Below are positions 36,532-44,998 of a stretch of DNA of 64,000 nt, piece after piece (position 1 is the stretch's first letter; each line of letters starts with the position of its first letter). The notes under the pieces are model-generated. The model did not search any database. It saw only the letters and a list, made by a program, of their open reading frames with translations, and had not been told where the DNA came from. A program made the position numbers and the translations under genes. Source of the stretch: Raineyella sp. LH-20 (GTDB lineage: Bacteria; Actinomycetota; Actinomycetes; Propionibacteriales; Propionibacteriaceae); NCBI RefSeq assembly GCF_033110965.1, contig NZ_CP137003.1:3472001-3536000 (forward strand), written 5' to 3'.

Positions 36532-37134
36532 TCAGAGGCCGAAGGCACCACCACTGACGAGGATGAAGATGCCCAGGCCGATGAGCACGATCGGGAACAG
36601 GATGTGTTCCCAGCGTTCCAGGAGTTCGGCGATCGGTCGGCGGGTGGCGACGAACTTGCCCAGGCCGACGAGGGCGGCGACCAGGGCGAGGAACACGATG
36701 CAGTACGCCACCACGGCCGCTGGGCCCACGCTGAGGAAGACCGGGACGTAGACGCCGATGTTGTCCCCGCCGTTGGCGAAGGTCACCCCGGCCACCGTCC
36801 ACACCCCAACCTTCTTGCCCTCGACCTTTGCCTCATCGTCATCGTCGGCACCGCGGTTGCGCCAGGCTTGCCACGCAGCCCAAAGTCCCAACCCCAGCGG
36901 AATGAGTCCGAAGTAGGGGATGACCTCTGGCGGCAGGAACGCTCCCGCCCCGAGCGTCACCAGCACGGAAGCGCCCAGGATGCCAGCGAACCCGAGGTAC
37001 TGTCCGACCAGGATTCGGGCGGTGGTCCCGCGCTGGCCCACGCCTCGGGCGAAGAACAGTGAGAGCACGATGATGTCATCGATGTTCGTGGCGATGAATA
37101 GGCCGATCGCCTGCAGGACGGAGGACAGGATCAT
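36532..37134 (-). CDS. cadD: Cadmium resistance transporter CadD
   Basis: 200 residues. About five or six transmembrane helices and the family motif IGLFIATNIDDIIVLSLFFA near the N terminus, with the second half containing VAGVTFANGGDNIGVYVPVF. These are the paired Asp-containing signatures of CadD/LysE-fold cation exporters. The His/Asp-rich central loop (GADDDDEAK) could bind metal. It is the last gene of the cmtR-ATPase-lspA-cadD operon. Confidence 0.88.
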   Translation of the reverse strand: MILSSVLQAIGLFIATNIDDIIVLSLFFARGVGQRGTTARILVGQYLGFAGILGASVLVTLGAGAFLPPEVIPYFGLIPLGLGLWAAWQAWRNRGADDDDEAKVEGKKVGVWTVAGVTFANGGDNIGVYVPVFLSVGPAAVVAYCIVFLALVAALVGLGKFVATRRPIAELLERWEHILFPIVLIGLGIFILVSGGAFGL

Positions 37135-37210
37135 GCGCCCACCGCCGCGTTACAGCCGCCTGGCGACCCAGCGGTTCCGGCAGCCGCGTGCCGTTGATAC
37201 TCTGCGACCA

Positions 37211-37780
37211 TCATTGTCCGTTCCTGGTGTGGTGTGGGCCTCGGAGGTAAAGCAGGACGCCCAGGGCGACGCCGAAACCGAGGATGACGTCGGCAAGGTT
37301 GCCGATGAACAGGTTGCCGTAGGCGAGGAAGTCGGTGACGTGACCGCGGCCAAACTCGGGAGGGGCGAACAGCCGGTCCAGCAGGTTGCCGACCGCGCCT
37401 CCCCACACCAGGCCGATCGCGACCGCCCACCCGACGGTGCGGGCGCGGGTTGCGGCGACGAGTAGAGCGACAGAGGCCGCCGCGGCGATGACGGTGAGCA
37501 GCCAGGTTGCGCCGGCTCCGAGGGACATCACGGTGCCGGGGTTGAACGCGAGCTGCAAGCCGAGCCAGTCTCCCAAGAGCGGAATACGGTCATCCTCGCT
37601 GAGCTGAGCGAGGGCGAGTGCCTTGCTGCCTTGATCGATCAGCACCGCGCCAGCGGCGACGGCGCACGCGAGCAGGAACCAGCGGAGCCGGACGCGCGCC
37701 GCCGCCGGGCCGGCAGAACTCGCTTCCACGGCATCCGCTTTTCCCGGGGAGGGAGCGGAGCCGTCAAGGGGATCGGTCAT
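37211..37780 (-). CDS. lspA: Lipoprotein signal peptidase II
   Basis: 189 residues. Four transmembrane helices and the aspartyl-protease motifs GNLLDRLF and VTDFLAYGNLFIGNLADVIL (catalytic Asp pair) are intact, as is the VVMSLG-like NPGTVMSLGAGA stretch. LspA copies are common in metal-resistance operons, here coupled to the ATPase by an ATGA overlap. It may mature an accessory lipoprotein such as the multicopper oxidase at 52.8 kb; that link is inferred. Confidence 0.9.
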   Translation of the reverse strand: MTDPLDGSAPSPGKADAVEASSAGPAAARVRLRWFLLACAVAAGAVLIDQGSKALALAQLSEDDRIPLLGDWLGLQLAFNPGTVMSLGAGATWLLTVIAAAASVALLVAATRARTVGWAVAIGLVWGGAVGNLLDRLFAPPEFGRGHVTDFLAYGNLFIGNLADVILGFGVALGVLLYLRGPHHTRNGQ

Positions 37781-39681
37781 GCCTTCGTGCGCCGCGCCGC
37801 GCGGAGCCCGTTGAGGATGACGACGACTTCAGCGACCTCGTGTACAAGCACGACCGCGGCGAGCCCGAGGACTCCGGTAATCGCCAGCGGCAGCAGCACC
37901 ACGATGATCGCGATCGACAACACGACGTTCTGGTTGATTATGTTGCGGCCGCGGCGGGCGTGGGCGAGGGCCTGTGGGATGAGGCGCAGGTCGTGGCCGG
38001 TGAACGCGACGTCGGCCGACTCGATCGCAGCATCGGCGCCCTTGGCTCCCATCGCGATCCCCACATCCGCGGCCGCCAGCGCGGGAGCGTCGTTGATGCC
38101 GTCCCCGATCATGGCAGTGGGCTGAGACTTCGACAACTCCGCGACGGCGGTGGCCTTGTCCTCGGGGCGCAGCTCGGCGCGCACGTCCATGATGCCGGCC
38201 TGGCCGGCCAGCGCTGCGGCGGTGCGGGCGTTGTCGCCGGTGAGCATCGTCACCCCGATCCCGCGGCGGTTCAGCGTGGCGATGACCTCGGGAACCTCTG
38301 GGCGCTGTTCGTCACGCACCCCGATCGCGCCAGCCGGCCGGTCGCCGCGGTGGACGATGACGACGGTCATCCCCTCGGATTCCATCACCTGCACCTGGTC
38401 GGCCAGCGTGCCGGCGTCCAGCCAGCGGGGGCTACCGACGGCGAGACGGGCACTACCGAGCGTGCCGGTGATGCCGCGCCCGGCGGTCTCGGTGACGTCG
38501 TGCGCGGTCGGGGCGTCGGGGACGGCCTTCGTGATCGCGGCGGCCAGCGGGTGCGTGCTGTGACCTTCCAGGCTCGCCGCCCACGCCAGCACCTCATTCT
38601 CGGTCGCGCCGGTGGTGACGACGCGGGTCACCGTGGGCTCGTTGCGGGTCAGCGTGCCGGTCTTGTCGACGGCGACGTGGCGGATGCCGCCGAACCGCTC
38701 GAACGCGGCCCCGGACTTCACGACCACACCGAACTTCGACGCCGCGCCGATCGCGGAAACAACGGTGACCGGGACGGCGATCGCCAGCGCGCACGGCGAG
38801 GCTGCGACCAGCACCACCAGAGCGCGGGTGATCCACAGCTCAGGGTCGCCGCTCAACAGCGACCCAAGCACGCCGACCAGCACGGCGAGGATCATCACGC
38901 CGGGCACCAGCGGGCGGGCGATCCGGTCGGCCAGGCGGGCACGGTCGCCCTTCTCGGCCTGCGCCTGCTCGACCAGCTCCACGATGGTGGTGAGCGAGTT
39001 GTCGGTGCCGGCGGCGGTGGCCTCGACCTCGAGCACGCCGGTGGTGTTGATCGACCCGGCCGAGACGTCGGTGCCCGGTTCGACCTCGACCGGGATCGAT
39101 TCACCCGTGATCGCGGACGTGTCCAGGCTGCTCCGCCCGGCCCGCACGGTGCCGTCGGTGGCGATCCGTTCGCCCGGCCGGACCACCAGGACATCCCCGA
39201 CGCGCAGCTCCTTCGCCTCGACCTCGGCGGTGGCGTCGCCGCGCTTGACGAGTGCGGTTTCGGGCACGAGCTTCAACAGCGCCCGCAACCCTGCGCGGGC
39301 GCGGTCCATCGCCTTGTCCTCCAGCGCCTCCGCGATGGAGTACAGGAATGCCAGCGCGGCGGCCTCCTCGACGTAGCCGAGGATCACCGCGCCGGTCGCG
39401 CTGATCGTCATCAGCAGCCCGATGCCGAGCTTGCCCTTGGTGAACAGCTTGCGCAGCGCGCCCGGCACGAACGTGTACGCGCCCAGCAGCAGGCCGATCC
39501 AGAACAGCACCAGGCCCGCGGTCTCCGCGCCGGTCCACTCGCACACCAGGCCGGCGGCGAACGCGACGCCGGAGGCGATCGGGATCAGAACGCTCGGGCT
39601 CCGATACCACGGCCGGTCATCGTCATCATCGTGGTCGTCGAGGTCGACATGCTCGACCTGCGAACCCGTGACCGCGCTCAC
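37777..39681 (-). CDS. cadA: P1B-type Cd2+/Zn2+/Co2+ exporting ATPase
   Basis: 634 residues from GTG at 39681, overlapping the cmtR stop. An Asp-rich N terminus (DLDDHDDDDDRPW) replaces the usual HMA domain. TGESIPVEVEPG is the actuator motif, ASPCALAIAVPV the ion-site helix (SPC rather than CPC), DKTGTLT the phosphorylation site, and MIGDGINDAPALAAADVGIAMG the hinge. SPC and the lack of HMA domains point to the P1B-4 class. The last helix reads HEVAEVVVILNGLR. Confidence 0.9.
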   Translation of the reverse strand: MSAVTGSQVEHVDLDDHDDDDDRPWYRSPSVLIPIASGVAFAAGLVCEWTGAETAGLVLFWIGLLLGAYTFVPGALRKLFTKGKLGIGLLMTISATGAVILGYVEEAAALAFLYSIAEALEDKAMDRARAGLRALLKLVPETALVKRGDATAEVEAKELRVGDVLVVRPGERIATDGTVRAGRSSLDTSAITGESIPVEVEPGTDVSAGSINTTGVLEVEATAAGTDNSLTTIVELVEQAQAEKGDRARLADRIARPLVPGVMILAVLVGVLGSLLSGDPELWITRALVVLVAASPCALAIAVPVTVVSAIGAASKFGVVVKSGAAFERFGGIRHVAVDKTGTLTRNEPTVTRVVTTGATENEVLAWAASLEGHSTHPLAAAITKAVPDAPTAHDVTETAGRGITGTLGSARLAVGSPRWLDAGTLADQVQVMESEGMTVVIVHRGDRPAGAIGVRDEQRPEVPEVIATLNRRGIGVTMLTGDNARTAAALAGQAGIMDVRAELRPEDKATAVAELSKSQPTAMIGDGINDAPALAAADVGIAMGAKGADAAIESADVAFTGHDLRLIPQALAHARRGRNIINQNVVLSIAIIVVLLPLAITGVLGLAAVVLVHEVAEVVVILNGLRAARRTKA

Positions 39682-40037
39682 GCCCGCACCTCCCCCGCCT
39701 GGCAACCCTCGACCCCGCAGTCCGGGTCCATGCACGGCACGCTCTCGTCAACCGCGAGCGTGACATCCACCAGCGCCGTCAGCGCGCGGGCCAGGTGCGG
39801 GTCTGCCACCTCGTAGCGGGTCTGTCGGCCCTCGGGCTCGGCCACCACGATCCCGCACCCGCGAAGGCATGTCAGATGGTTCGACACGTTCGAGCGCGAC
39901 AACCCCAGCTCGCGGGACAGCACCGCCGGGTAGCTCGGCCCGGCCAGCAGGGTCAGCAGAATGCGGGAGCGGGTCGGGTCGGCCATAGCTCGGCCGAGCC
40001 GGTTCATCACGTCGAGTCGATCGGAAATAGTCAGCAT
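39678..40037 (-). CDS. cmtR: CmtR-type Cd/Pb-sensing ArsR/SmtB repressor
   Basis: 119 residues from ATG at 40037. The winged helix-turn-helix (PAVLSRELGLSRSNVSNHLTCLRGCG) carries Cys57 and Cys61, and Cys102 lies in VPCMDPDCG. These are the same three positions that bind Cd/Pb in mycobacterial CmtR, plus two further C-terminal Cys. It is the first gene of the cadmium operon. The promoter layout (TATAGT, six bases, ATG) predicts a leaderless transcript. Confidence 0.88.
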   Translation of the reverse strand: MLTISDRLDVMNRLGRAMADPTRSRILLTLLAGPSYPAVLSRELGLSRSNVSNHLTCLRGCGIVVAEPEGRQTRYEVADPHLARALTALVDVTLAVDESVPCMDPDCGVEGCQAGEVRA

Positions 40038-40043
40038 ACGATG

Positions 40044-40065
40044 ACTATACATTGTACGACGTACA
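40044..40065 (-). promoter_or_regulatory. cmtR promoter and palindromic operator
   Basis: On the minus strand TATAGT (40049-40044) is a good -10, and the ATG at 40037 lies 6 bases beyond it, at about +1. The 13-bp palindrome TGTACGTCGTACA (40053-40065) lies just upstream, over the spacer and -35 area, and is a natural CmtR site. Confidence 0.6.
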
Positions 40066-40100
40066 GTCGGCGCCAGGTGTCCTCATGAGCGGCGAGTCAG

Positions 40101-40485
40101 TTGACAGCTCCCTACCAGCGAGCGTGGCGAAGTGCTCGAAGATCCGTCGTGGAGAATATGTCCCGTTCCTCCGTGCCGGCGTCCCGCTCGATTAAGGTCG
40201 ACGACTACTTGGCCGCCGCATGCCTGCTGCCGAACCTTCAGTTGCTGAGTGGGGCCGCCAACATCGAGAAGCAGGATGGACTGCCTGCGGAGTGGATGGA
40301 CACCGCCTTCCCGAGCGAAGGACAAGCGAGCTACGTACCTTGCCGAGGACGACCTCGACGGCCTTCCGCTCGACTTGGCCGACTTCACCTCGTTCTTCGA
40401 GCAGCGCAAGCAGCGAGTCCGGGTCCGCCTGCTCGCCGCTCTGGGAACGACACCGGGAGCACCGGAGGACGCCGCTCTCTCGTAG
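40101..40485 (+). pseudogene. DUF262/HNH nuclease, C-terminal remnant
   Basis: From about 40198 one frame reads VDDYLAAACLLPNLQLLSG then AANIEKQDGLPAEWMDTAFP, typical of the region after the HNH motif in DUF262-DUF1524 proteins. After a frame change near 40320 it continues TYLAEDDLDGLPLDLADF then FFEQRKQRVRVRLLAALG and a stop at 40483-40485. It is the plausible other end of the gene whose start remains at 34188, with the mercury/cadmium module between. The 5' part (40101-40197) is too decayed to place. Confidence 0.65.
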
Positions 40486-40492
40486 CCCACGT

Positions 40493-41425
40493 TCACGCGG
40501 CGAGCAGTGACAGCGCGGACACAGCCTGGAGGGGTAGCAATCCGTTGCCGAGGGCGGTGATCTGTTGATTCTGCGTCAGGCCGCCGCTATCGGTGACCCA
40601 TCCAGTCGGCAGGCCCATGAGCCATTCGACGAATGCCGGTGCTGGGCGGGGGCCGTCGGCGTCGTCAGGGGAGGGCTGGCGCTGACGCGTCTCCTCCCGC
40701 TCGCCGGCGGCGTCATCATTGGTGTCGGGAAGGTGCGCGGCGGCGAACCATCTCCCCACAGTTGCCGGATGCACCTGCACCTCGCGGGCAATCCGCTTGT
40801 TCGACCAGCCCGCGGCCCGCAACGCCGCAGCACGAGCCCGGCGATCAGAACGACCAGGGGTTTCATCCGAGGCTAAGGACAACTCCCGCTCATCGGCCAG
40901 AGGTTCAGAGGCAACGGACAACAACGACTTTGAGTGGACAACACCCTGCGGTCCGGCATACACCTCGGACAGCATCTCCGGGATCTCGGACAACACCTCA
41001 GGCTGCCCCGGCAACTCCTGTGGGAAGGTGCGGGTGAGGATCACGGTGAGATGGGTGATCGCCAGCAGCACCACCGGCGGTACCGCGGCCACCGAGGCAG
41101 CCAGCAGGCCGGGCACATCGGCGTCCGCAGCGACCACAGCGTGGATCGCATTCGCCGTCACCGACACCAGCGCCCCGCCGACCAGCAGCGACCAGGGATA
41201 CCAGGCTGAGCGTTGCCCAGCCAGCGCCACCACCGCGACCGTCGCCACCACGATGATCCCATCAACGATCAACGGCCACGCCCACGCCTGTCCCCGGTCG
41301 ACCCCGGAACGCGCCGCCAGATCGGCGAGCGCGGTAAAGCTCAGCCAGAACGCACCCAACGCGATGAACACCGTCCCCACCACTGCGGTGCGCCCCGCCC
41401 ACTGCCTACCGGTCGTCTTCATCAC
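40493..41425 (-). CDS. DUF2637 membrane protein, copy 2, fused to a cytosine-methyltransferase tail
   Basis: 310 residues. Residues 1-220 match the first DUF2637 protein closely (four membrane helices, then helix-turn-helix WSNKRIAREVQVHPATVGRWF). The last ~50 residues do not belong to DUF2637: PAPAFVEWLMGLPTGWVTDS then QNQQITALGNGLLPLQAVSA match the C terminus of the cytosine methyltransferase at 60247 (PAPEFVEWLMGLPTAWLSD, then ALGNGVLPLQAAIA). A deletion between an ancestral DUF2637 gene and a downstream methyltransferase gene explains the chimera. Confidence 0.85.
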   Translation of the reverse strand: MMKTTGRQWAGRTAVVGTVFIALGAFWLSFTALADLAARSGVDRGQAWAWPLIVDGIIVVATVAVVALAGQRSAWYPWSLLVGGALVSVTANAIHAVVAADADVPGLLAASVAAVPPVVLLAITHLTVILTRTFPQELPGQPEVLSEIPEMLSEVYAGPQGVVHSKSLLSVASEPLADERELSLASDETPGRSDRRARAAALRAAGWSNKRIAREVQVHPATVGRWFAAAHLPDTNDDAAGEREETRQRQPSPDDADGPRPAPAFVEWLMGLPTGWVTDSGGLTQNQQITALGNGLLPLQAVSALSLLAA

Positions 41426-42351
41426 AGCCTCCGCCCACCCATGCCTGGGTTCGGGGCGTTGGCTCGCTCGAACCAGGCGCCGCCACCGAGGCCGGGGCCA
41501 CCGGCTTCGGGCGCGGGGTGCGCGATCCGGTAGGCGGAGCGCACCGTGGTGGCGATCTCGCGTTCGCCCAGCCCGGCCTGGCTGGCGGCTGCGCTGAGGA
41601 CATCGAGCGCATCCGAGGCAGAGACATCACTCTCGGCCAAGCGGCACGCGGCCCAGAACAGCCCCCGGTTCCGCTCACCCTCACCACGCCCAGCGACCCA
41701 GAACGCCAGCCGGTTCATATCCGCCAACCGCACCAACCCACGACCCTGCCGCACGACCGGTCCCGGACGTGGATCGAGGAAGTCCCGCAGCCGACGCGAG
41801 TCCAGCGCAGCGGCAGGCTGGTCGCCGACATTGACGACCTCGTAGCGGATCGGGACACCGCCGACGATGCGAACCGAGGGCGACACGATGATGTACCCGC
41901 CATCACCCCGGGAGTCCACCCCAGCGCGAGCGGCCTGCCATGACCGCTGCTCGACCCCCGCCGTCGCAGCGAAGTAGGCGTGCAGGCCACCCGTCGGGGT
42001 CTCCACCAGCAGACCCCAGCCATCGACGAGCCCGGCTCGCTCGGCGCGGGCGAACGCTTGCCGCCCATCAACCGGGCCATGCACGTCCACATCCACCACG
42101 ACCATCCCCGACACCGCGCCAGTCGGGACACCCAGGTTCGCCTCCGGAGTCCGCGACCACCACGCCTCGACGCGACCGATGTCGGTGGTGGCATCGTGGA
42201 ACCCCCGCGTCGTGAGCGGACGCTTCCCGCGCGGCTGGCAGGGGAACACCGGCACCCCCACCTGCGCGAGATGCCGGGCCGACGCCGCCAGCGTCGAAGC
42301 ACCACTGGCACGCAACAACGCCCTGGTGAAGTCGGCACGCGCAGGCATCAC
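41422..42351 (-). CDS. Bifunctional DNA primase/polymerase (Prim-Pol), copy 2
   Basis: 309 residues, with the same motifs as copy 1: VPVFPCQPRGKRPLTTRGFH, MVVVDVDVHGPVDG and PTGGLHAYF. It shares roughly 60% identity with 19389-20324 by eye, so the two blocks come from related but different ICEs rather than from a recent duplication. 4-bp overlaps with both neighbours are conserved. Confidence 0.88.
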   Translation of the reverse strand: MMPARADFTRALLRASGASTLAASARHLAQVGVPVFPCQPRGKRPLTTRGFHDATTDIGRVEAWWSRTPEANLGVPTGAVSGMVVVDVDVHGPVDGRQAFARAERAGLVDGWGLLVETPTGGLHAYFAATAGVEQRSWQAARAGVDSRGDGGYIIVSPSVRIVGGVPIRYEVVNVGDQPAAALDSRRLRDFLDPRPGPVVRQGRGLVRLADMNRLAFWVAGRGEGERNRGLFWAACRLAESDVSASDALDVLSAAASQAGLGEREIATTVRSAYRIAHPAPEAGGPGLGGGAWFERANAPNPGMGGRRL

Positions 42352-43424
42352 AACCCCCGACCCGCCACCACCGGCACCCTCGCCGCCGGCCGATGCTCCG
42401 ACGGCGGCGGCACATGCAGCGCCTTCGGCTCCGCAGTGGGAACATCACGCGCAAGACCAGGCGGCGTGCCATCGGCGACCTGGAACGTGTCCAGCTGGTC
42501 GAGGATGCCCAGCGCCGTCCTCCGCACCCGCTCACCGGTCGCCTTGACGACCTCCGCCGGTTCAGCGTCCTTGACCGACGACGCCCACCCCGCCACATAC
42601 GGAATCGTGTAACCACTGGTATCCAAACCGTGCGCAGCACCGACCATCAACGCCACGCTCTCGGCCTCCACCTCCCGAACACCCCGGTGCTGGCGAGCGT
42701 CCTCATCCTTGGGGTCGTGCATCAGCACATGCGCCAGCTCGTGCGCCAACGTGGCGATCTGATTGACCTCCGTCACATCGGTACGCACCGACACCTGCCG
42801 AGCCAGATAGTCGGTCAGGCCGTCCGCGCCGCCGATCCGCCCGGCATCCGGGACACGCAGCACCTCGAACCCCAACGCTTCGACCTGCATGGCCAGGCCA
42901 TCCCACAGTCCCTGCGGGGCTTCGCCGTCCAGCAGCTTCGGTGCGGGTGGCTCAGGGATCGGATCGCCCTCGGTCTGCGTCACGTCCCACACATAGGCGG
43001 GCCGAGCGCCCACCATCTTCGTGCGCACTACCTCGTTGACCTTGTGCTTCTCGCGCGGACCCAAACGACGCCACGACGACGGATCACCAGGATTCGACGA
43101 GGCGAACCGGCCGGTCACCGGAGCGAAGATCATGTAACCCGGCTGGCCCTTCTGCACCTGCTGGCCAAGCTGCTGCCACTGCCGATACCCAGCCACATAC
43201 GACGGCACCGGCCCGGGCACCCGGCCAGCCTCGAACGCAGCCTCGTGCTGAACCCAGATCAGCAGCGTGTTGTTGAACGAGCGCGATCGGAACCGGGCCG
43301 CGAACGCCAACGCGCGGGCCCAGTCCCGCCCGGAGACCAGCGTCTCCACCGCGCCAGTCAGCTTCTCGTGCAGCTCATCGAGCTTCGCGTCCCGCTTGGC
43401 TCGTACTTCCTCCGTCGCAGTCAT
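42348..43424 (-). CDS. ArdC-like antirestriction protein, copy 2
   Basis: 358 residues from ATG at 43424 (GGAGGGAAGG upstream). It has an N-terminal ssDNA-binding domain and the zinc motif LAHELAHVLMHDPKDEDARQ, as in copy 1. An IS3-family element begins 27 bp upstream of the start, so the native promoter has been cut away. Expression, if any, must start from the IS. Confidence 0.87.
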   Translation of the reverse strand: MTATEEVRAKRDAKLDELHEKLTGAVETLVSGRDWARALAFAARFRSRSFNNTLLIWVQHEAAFEAGRVPGPVPSYVAGYRQWQQLGQQVQKGQPGYMIFAPVTGRFASSNPGDPSSWRRLGPREKHKVNEVVRTKMVGARPAYVWDVTQTEGDPIPEPPAPKLLDGEAPQGLWDGLAMQVEALGFEVLRVPDAGRIGGADGLTDYLARQVSVRTDVTEVNQIATLAHELAHVLMHDPKDEDARQHRGVREVEAESVALMVGAAHGLDTSGYTIPYVAGWASSVKDAEPAEVVKATGERVRRTALGILDQLDTFQVADGTPPGLARDVPTAEPKALHVPPPSEHRPAARVPVVAGRGL

Positions 43425-43500
43425 CCTGGACCTTCCCTCCGCCGAGATCTGAACCGCCCCGGCATGTCCGGAGACTCCGAACCTTGGGAAGGTTGGAGTC

Positions 43501-43827
43501 ATGGCAGGGAACACGTCGAAGAGGTATCCGGCTGAGCTGAAGGCCAGGGCGGTGAGGATGTATGCCGAGATCAGGCCGGATCAGGACACCGATTGGGGTG
43601 CGATGGCCCGGGTCGCGGAGCTGCTGGGGATCTCCACGGCCGAGACGGTGCGTAAGTGGGTGCGGCAGGCCGAGGTCGACCAGGGCGCCCGGCCGGGGGT
43701 CACGTCGGAGGAGTCGGCCGAGGTCAAGCGGTTGAAGCGGGAGAACGCCGAGTTGCGGCGGGCGAACGCGATCCTGAAGGCGGCGTCGGCTTTCTTCGCG
43801 GCCGAGCTCGACCGGCCCGGGCAGTGA
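43501..43827 (+). CDS. IS3-family transposase OrfA
   Basis: 108 residues. The helix-turn-helix KRYPAELKARAVRMYAEI is followed by a leucine-zipper-like segment EVKRLKRENAELRRANAILKAAS, as in all OrfA proteins. It overlaps orfB by 4 bases. Confidence 0.93.
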   Translation: MAGNTSKRYPAELKARAVRMYAEIRPDQDTDWGAMARVAELLGISTAETVRKWVRQAEVDQGARPGVTSEESAEVKRLKRENAELRRANAILKAASAFFAAELDRPGQ

Positions 43828-44759
43828 TCGTGGACTTCATCCGCGAGCACGCCGACCACCAGCCCGCCACCGGTGGGTTGCGATGGGGGGTAGAGCCGAT
43901 CTGTGCCGTGTTGTCCGAGCATGGTGTGAAGATCGCCCCGTCGACCTACTACGAGTGGCGCGACCGGCTGCCCTCCAAGCGCGAGCAGCGCGACGAGGTG
44001 CTGCTGGCACATATCCGGCGGATCCATGCCGACAACTTCGGGGTGTACGGACCCCGCAAGGTGTGGCTGGCGCTGAACCGGGAAGGCATACCCGTCGCCC
44101 GCTGCACCATCGAGCGGCTGATGCGCCAGGCGGGGCTGGCCGGGGTGGTCCGCGGCAAGGTGAAACGGACAACGATCGCCGGGATCGGGCCCAAGCCGGC
44201 CGACCTGGTGAATCGCAACTTCGAGCCGCTCGCGCCGAACCGGTTGTGGGTCGCCGACTTCACCTACGTGTCGACCTGGGCCGGCTGGACCTACGTGGCG
44301 TTCGTCGTCGACGCCTACGCCCGCCGGATTATCGGCTGGCGGGCCGCTACCACGATGACCGCCGACCTCGTCCTCGACGCGGTCGAGCAGGCCATCTGGG
44401 TGCGTGAGCGGGAGGACCGTGCCGACTTCACCGCCCTGGTCGCCCACCACGACCACGGCAGCCAATACCTCTCCCTGGCCCACAGCCAACGCCTCGCCGA
44501 CGCCGGCATCACCCCCTCAGCCGGCGCCGTCGGATCGAGCTACGACAACGCCCTGGCCGAGAGCATCAACGGGATGTACAAGACCGAGGTCATTCGCCGG
44601 CAGGGACCCTGGAGGGACGTGAACGCCGTCGAGATCGCCACCGCAAAGTGGGTCGACTGGTACAACCACCGCCGCCTCAACGAGTACTGCGGAGACATGC
44701 CACCGGTCGTTCTCGAGCAGGCCCACTACGCTCAACAACAACCCTCAGCAGCAAGCTGA
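43824..44759 (+). CDS. IS3-family transposase OrfB (DDE integrase core)
   Basis: 311 residues from GTG at 43824, which overlaps the orfA stop. The upstream continuation of this frame through orfA allows an OrfAB frameshift fusion. HTH_21 segment ADNFGVYGPRKVWLALNREG; DDE residues in VADFTYV, HHDHGSQY and ALAESINGMYKTE are all present. The element looks intact. Confidence 0.93.
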   Translation: MIVDFIREHADHQPATGGLRWGVEPICAVLSEHGVKIAPSTYYEWRDRLPSKREQRDEVLLAHIRRIHADNFGVYGPRKVWLALNREGIPVARCTIERLMRQAGLAGVVRGKVKRTTIAGIGPKPADLVNRNFEPLAPNRLWVADFTYVSTWAGWTYVAFVVDAYARRIIGWRAATTMTADLVLDAVEQAIWVREREDRADFTALVAHHDHGSQYLSLAHSQRLADAGITPSAGAVGSSYDNALAESINGMYKTEVIRRQGPWRDVNAVEIATAKWVDWYNHRRLNEYCGDMPPVVLEQAHYAQQQPSAAS

Positions 44760-44998
44760 GGAGTCAAACCAGCGAGTCTCCGGACATGCCGGGGCGGTTC
44801 AATCACCCGATCGTCGGTGACCGTGAGGTACGCCAGGAACATCAAGAAGCACGGCGGGCCAGGGGTGCGACCAAGACCGCCAGGCGACAACACGAACCTG
44901 ACGAGTCCCTACCGGACTACATCACCGACCGGCTATGAGAGGCCTAGGGAAGACAGACGTCCCGAAATCGGGCACTGAACACGACGAGATCGGGTACA

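Larger units (their letters stand above)
43451..44800 (+). mobile_element. IS3-family insertion sequence
   Basis: 1,350 bp bounded by perfect 27-bp inverted repeats at 43451-43477 and 44774-44800 (outer bases GAACCGCCCC and GGGGCGGTTC). No direct repeat is visible at the borders (TCT versus AAT), so the flanks were probably rearranged after insertion. It carries orfA and orfB. The 198 bases after it (to 44998) hold no gene I can support. Confidence 0.93.

Noticed and set aside
37618-39816. Plus-strand open frame of 732 codons
   Set aside because: It is antisense to lspA and the P1B ATPase, with Gly/Arg/Asp/His-rich sequence and no domain. The minus-strand genes have all catalytic motifs.
44801-44998. 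Possible C-terminal remnant of an MmyB-like XRE regulator (FNHPIVGDREV)
   Set aside because: Only about ten residues resemble the HPVVGDLEL motif, and the first of them come from the IS3 inverted repeat. The similarity is too short to support a feature.
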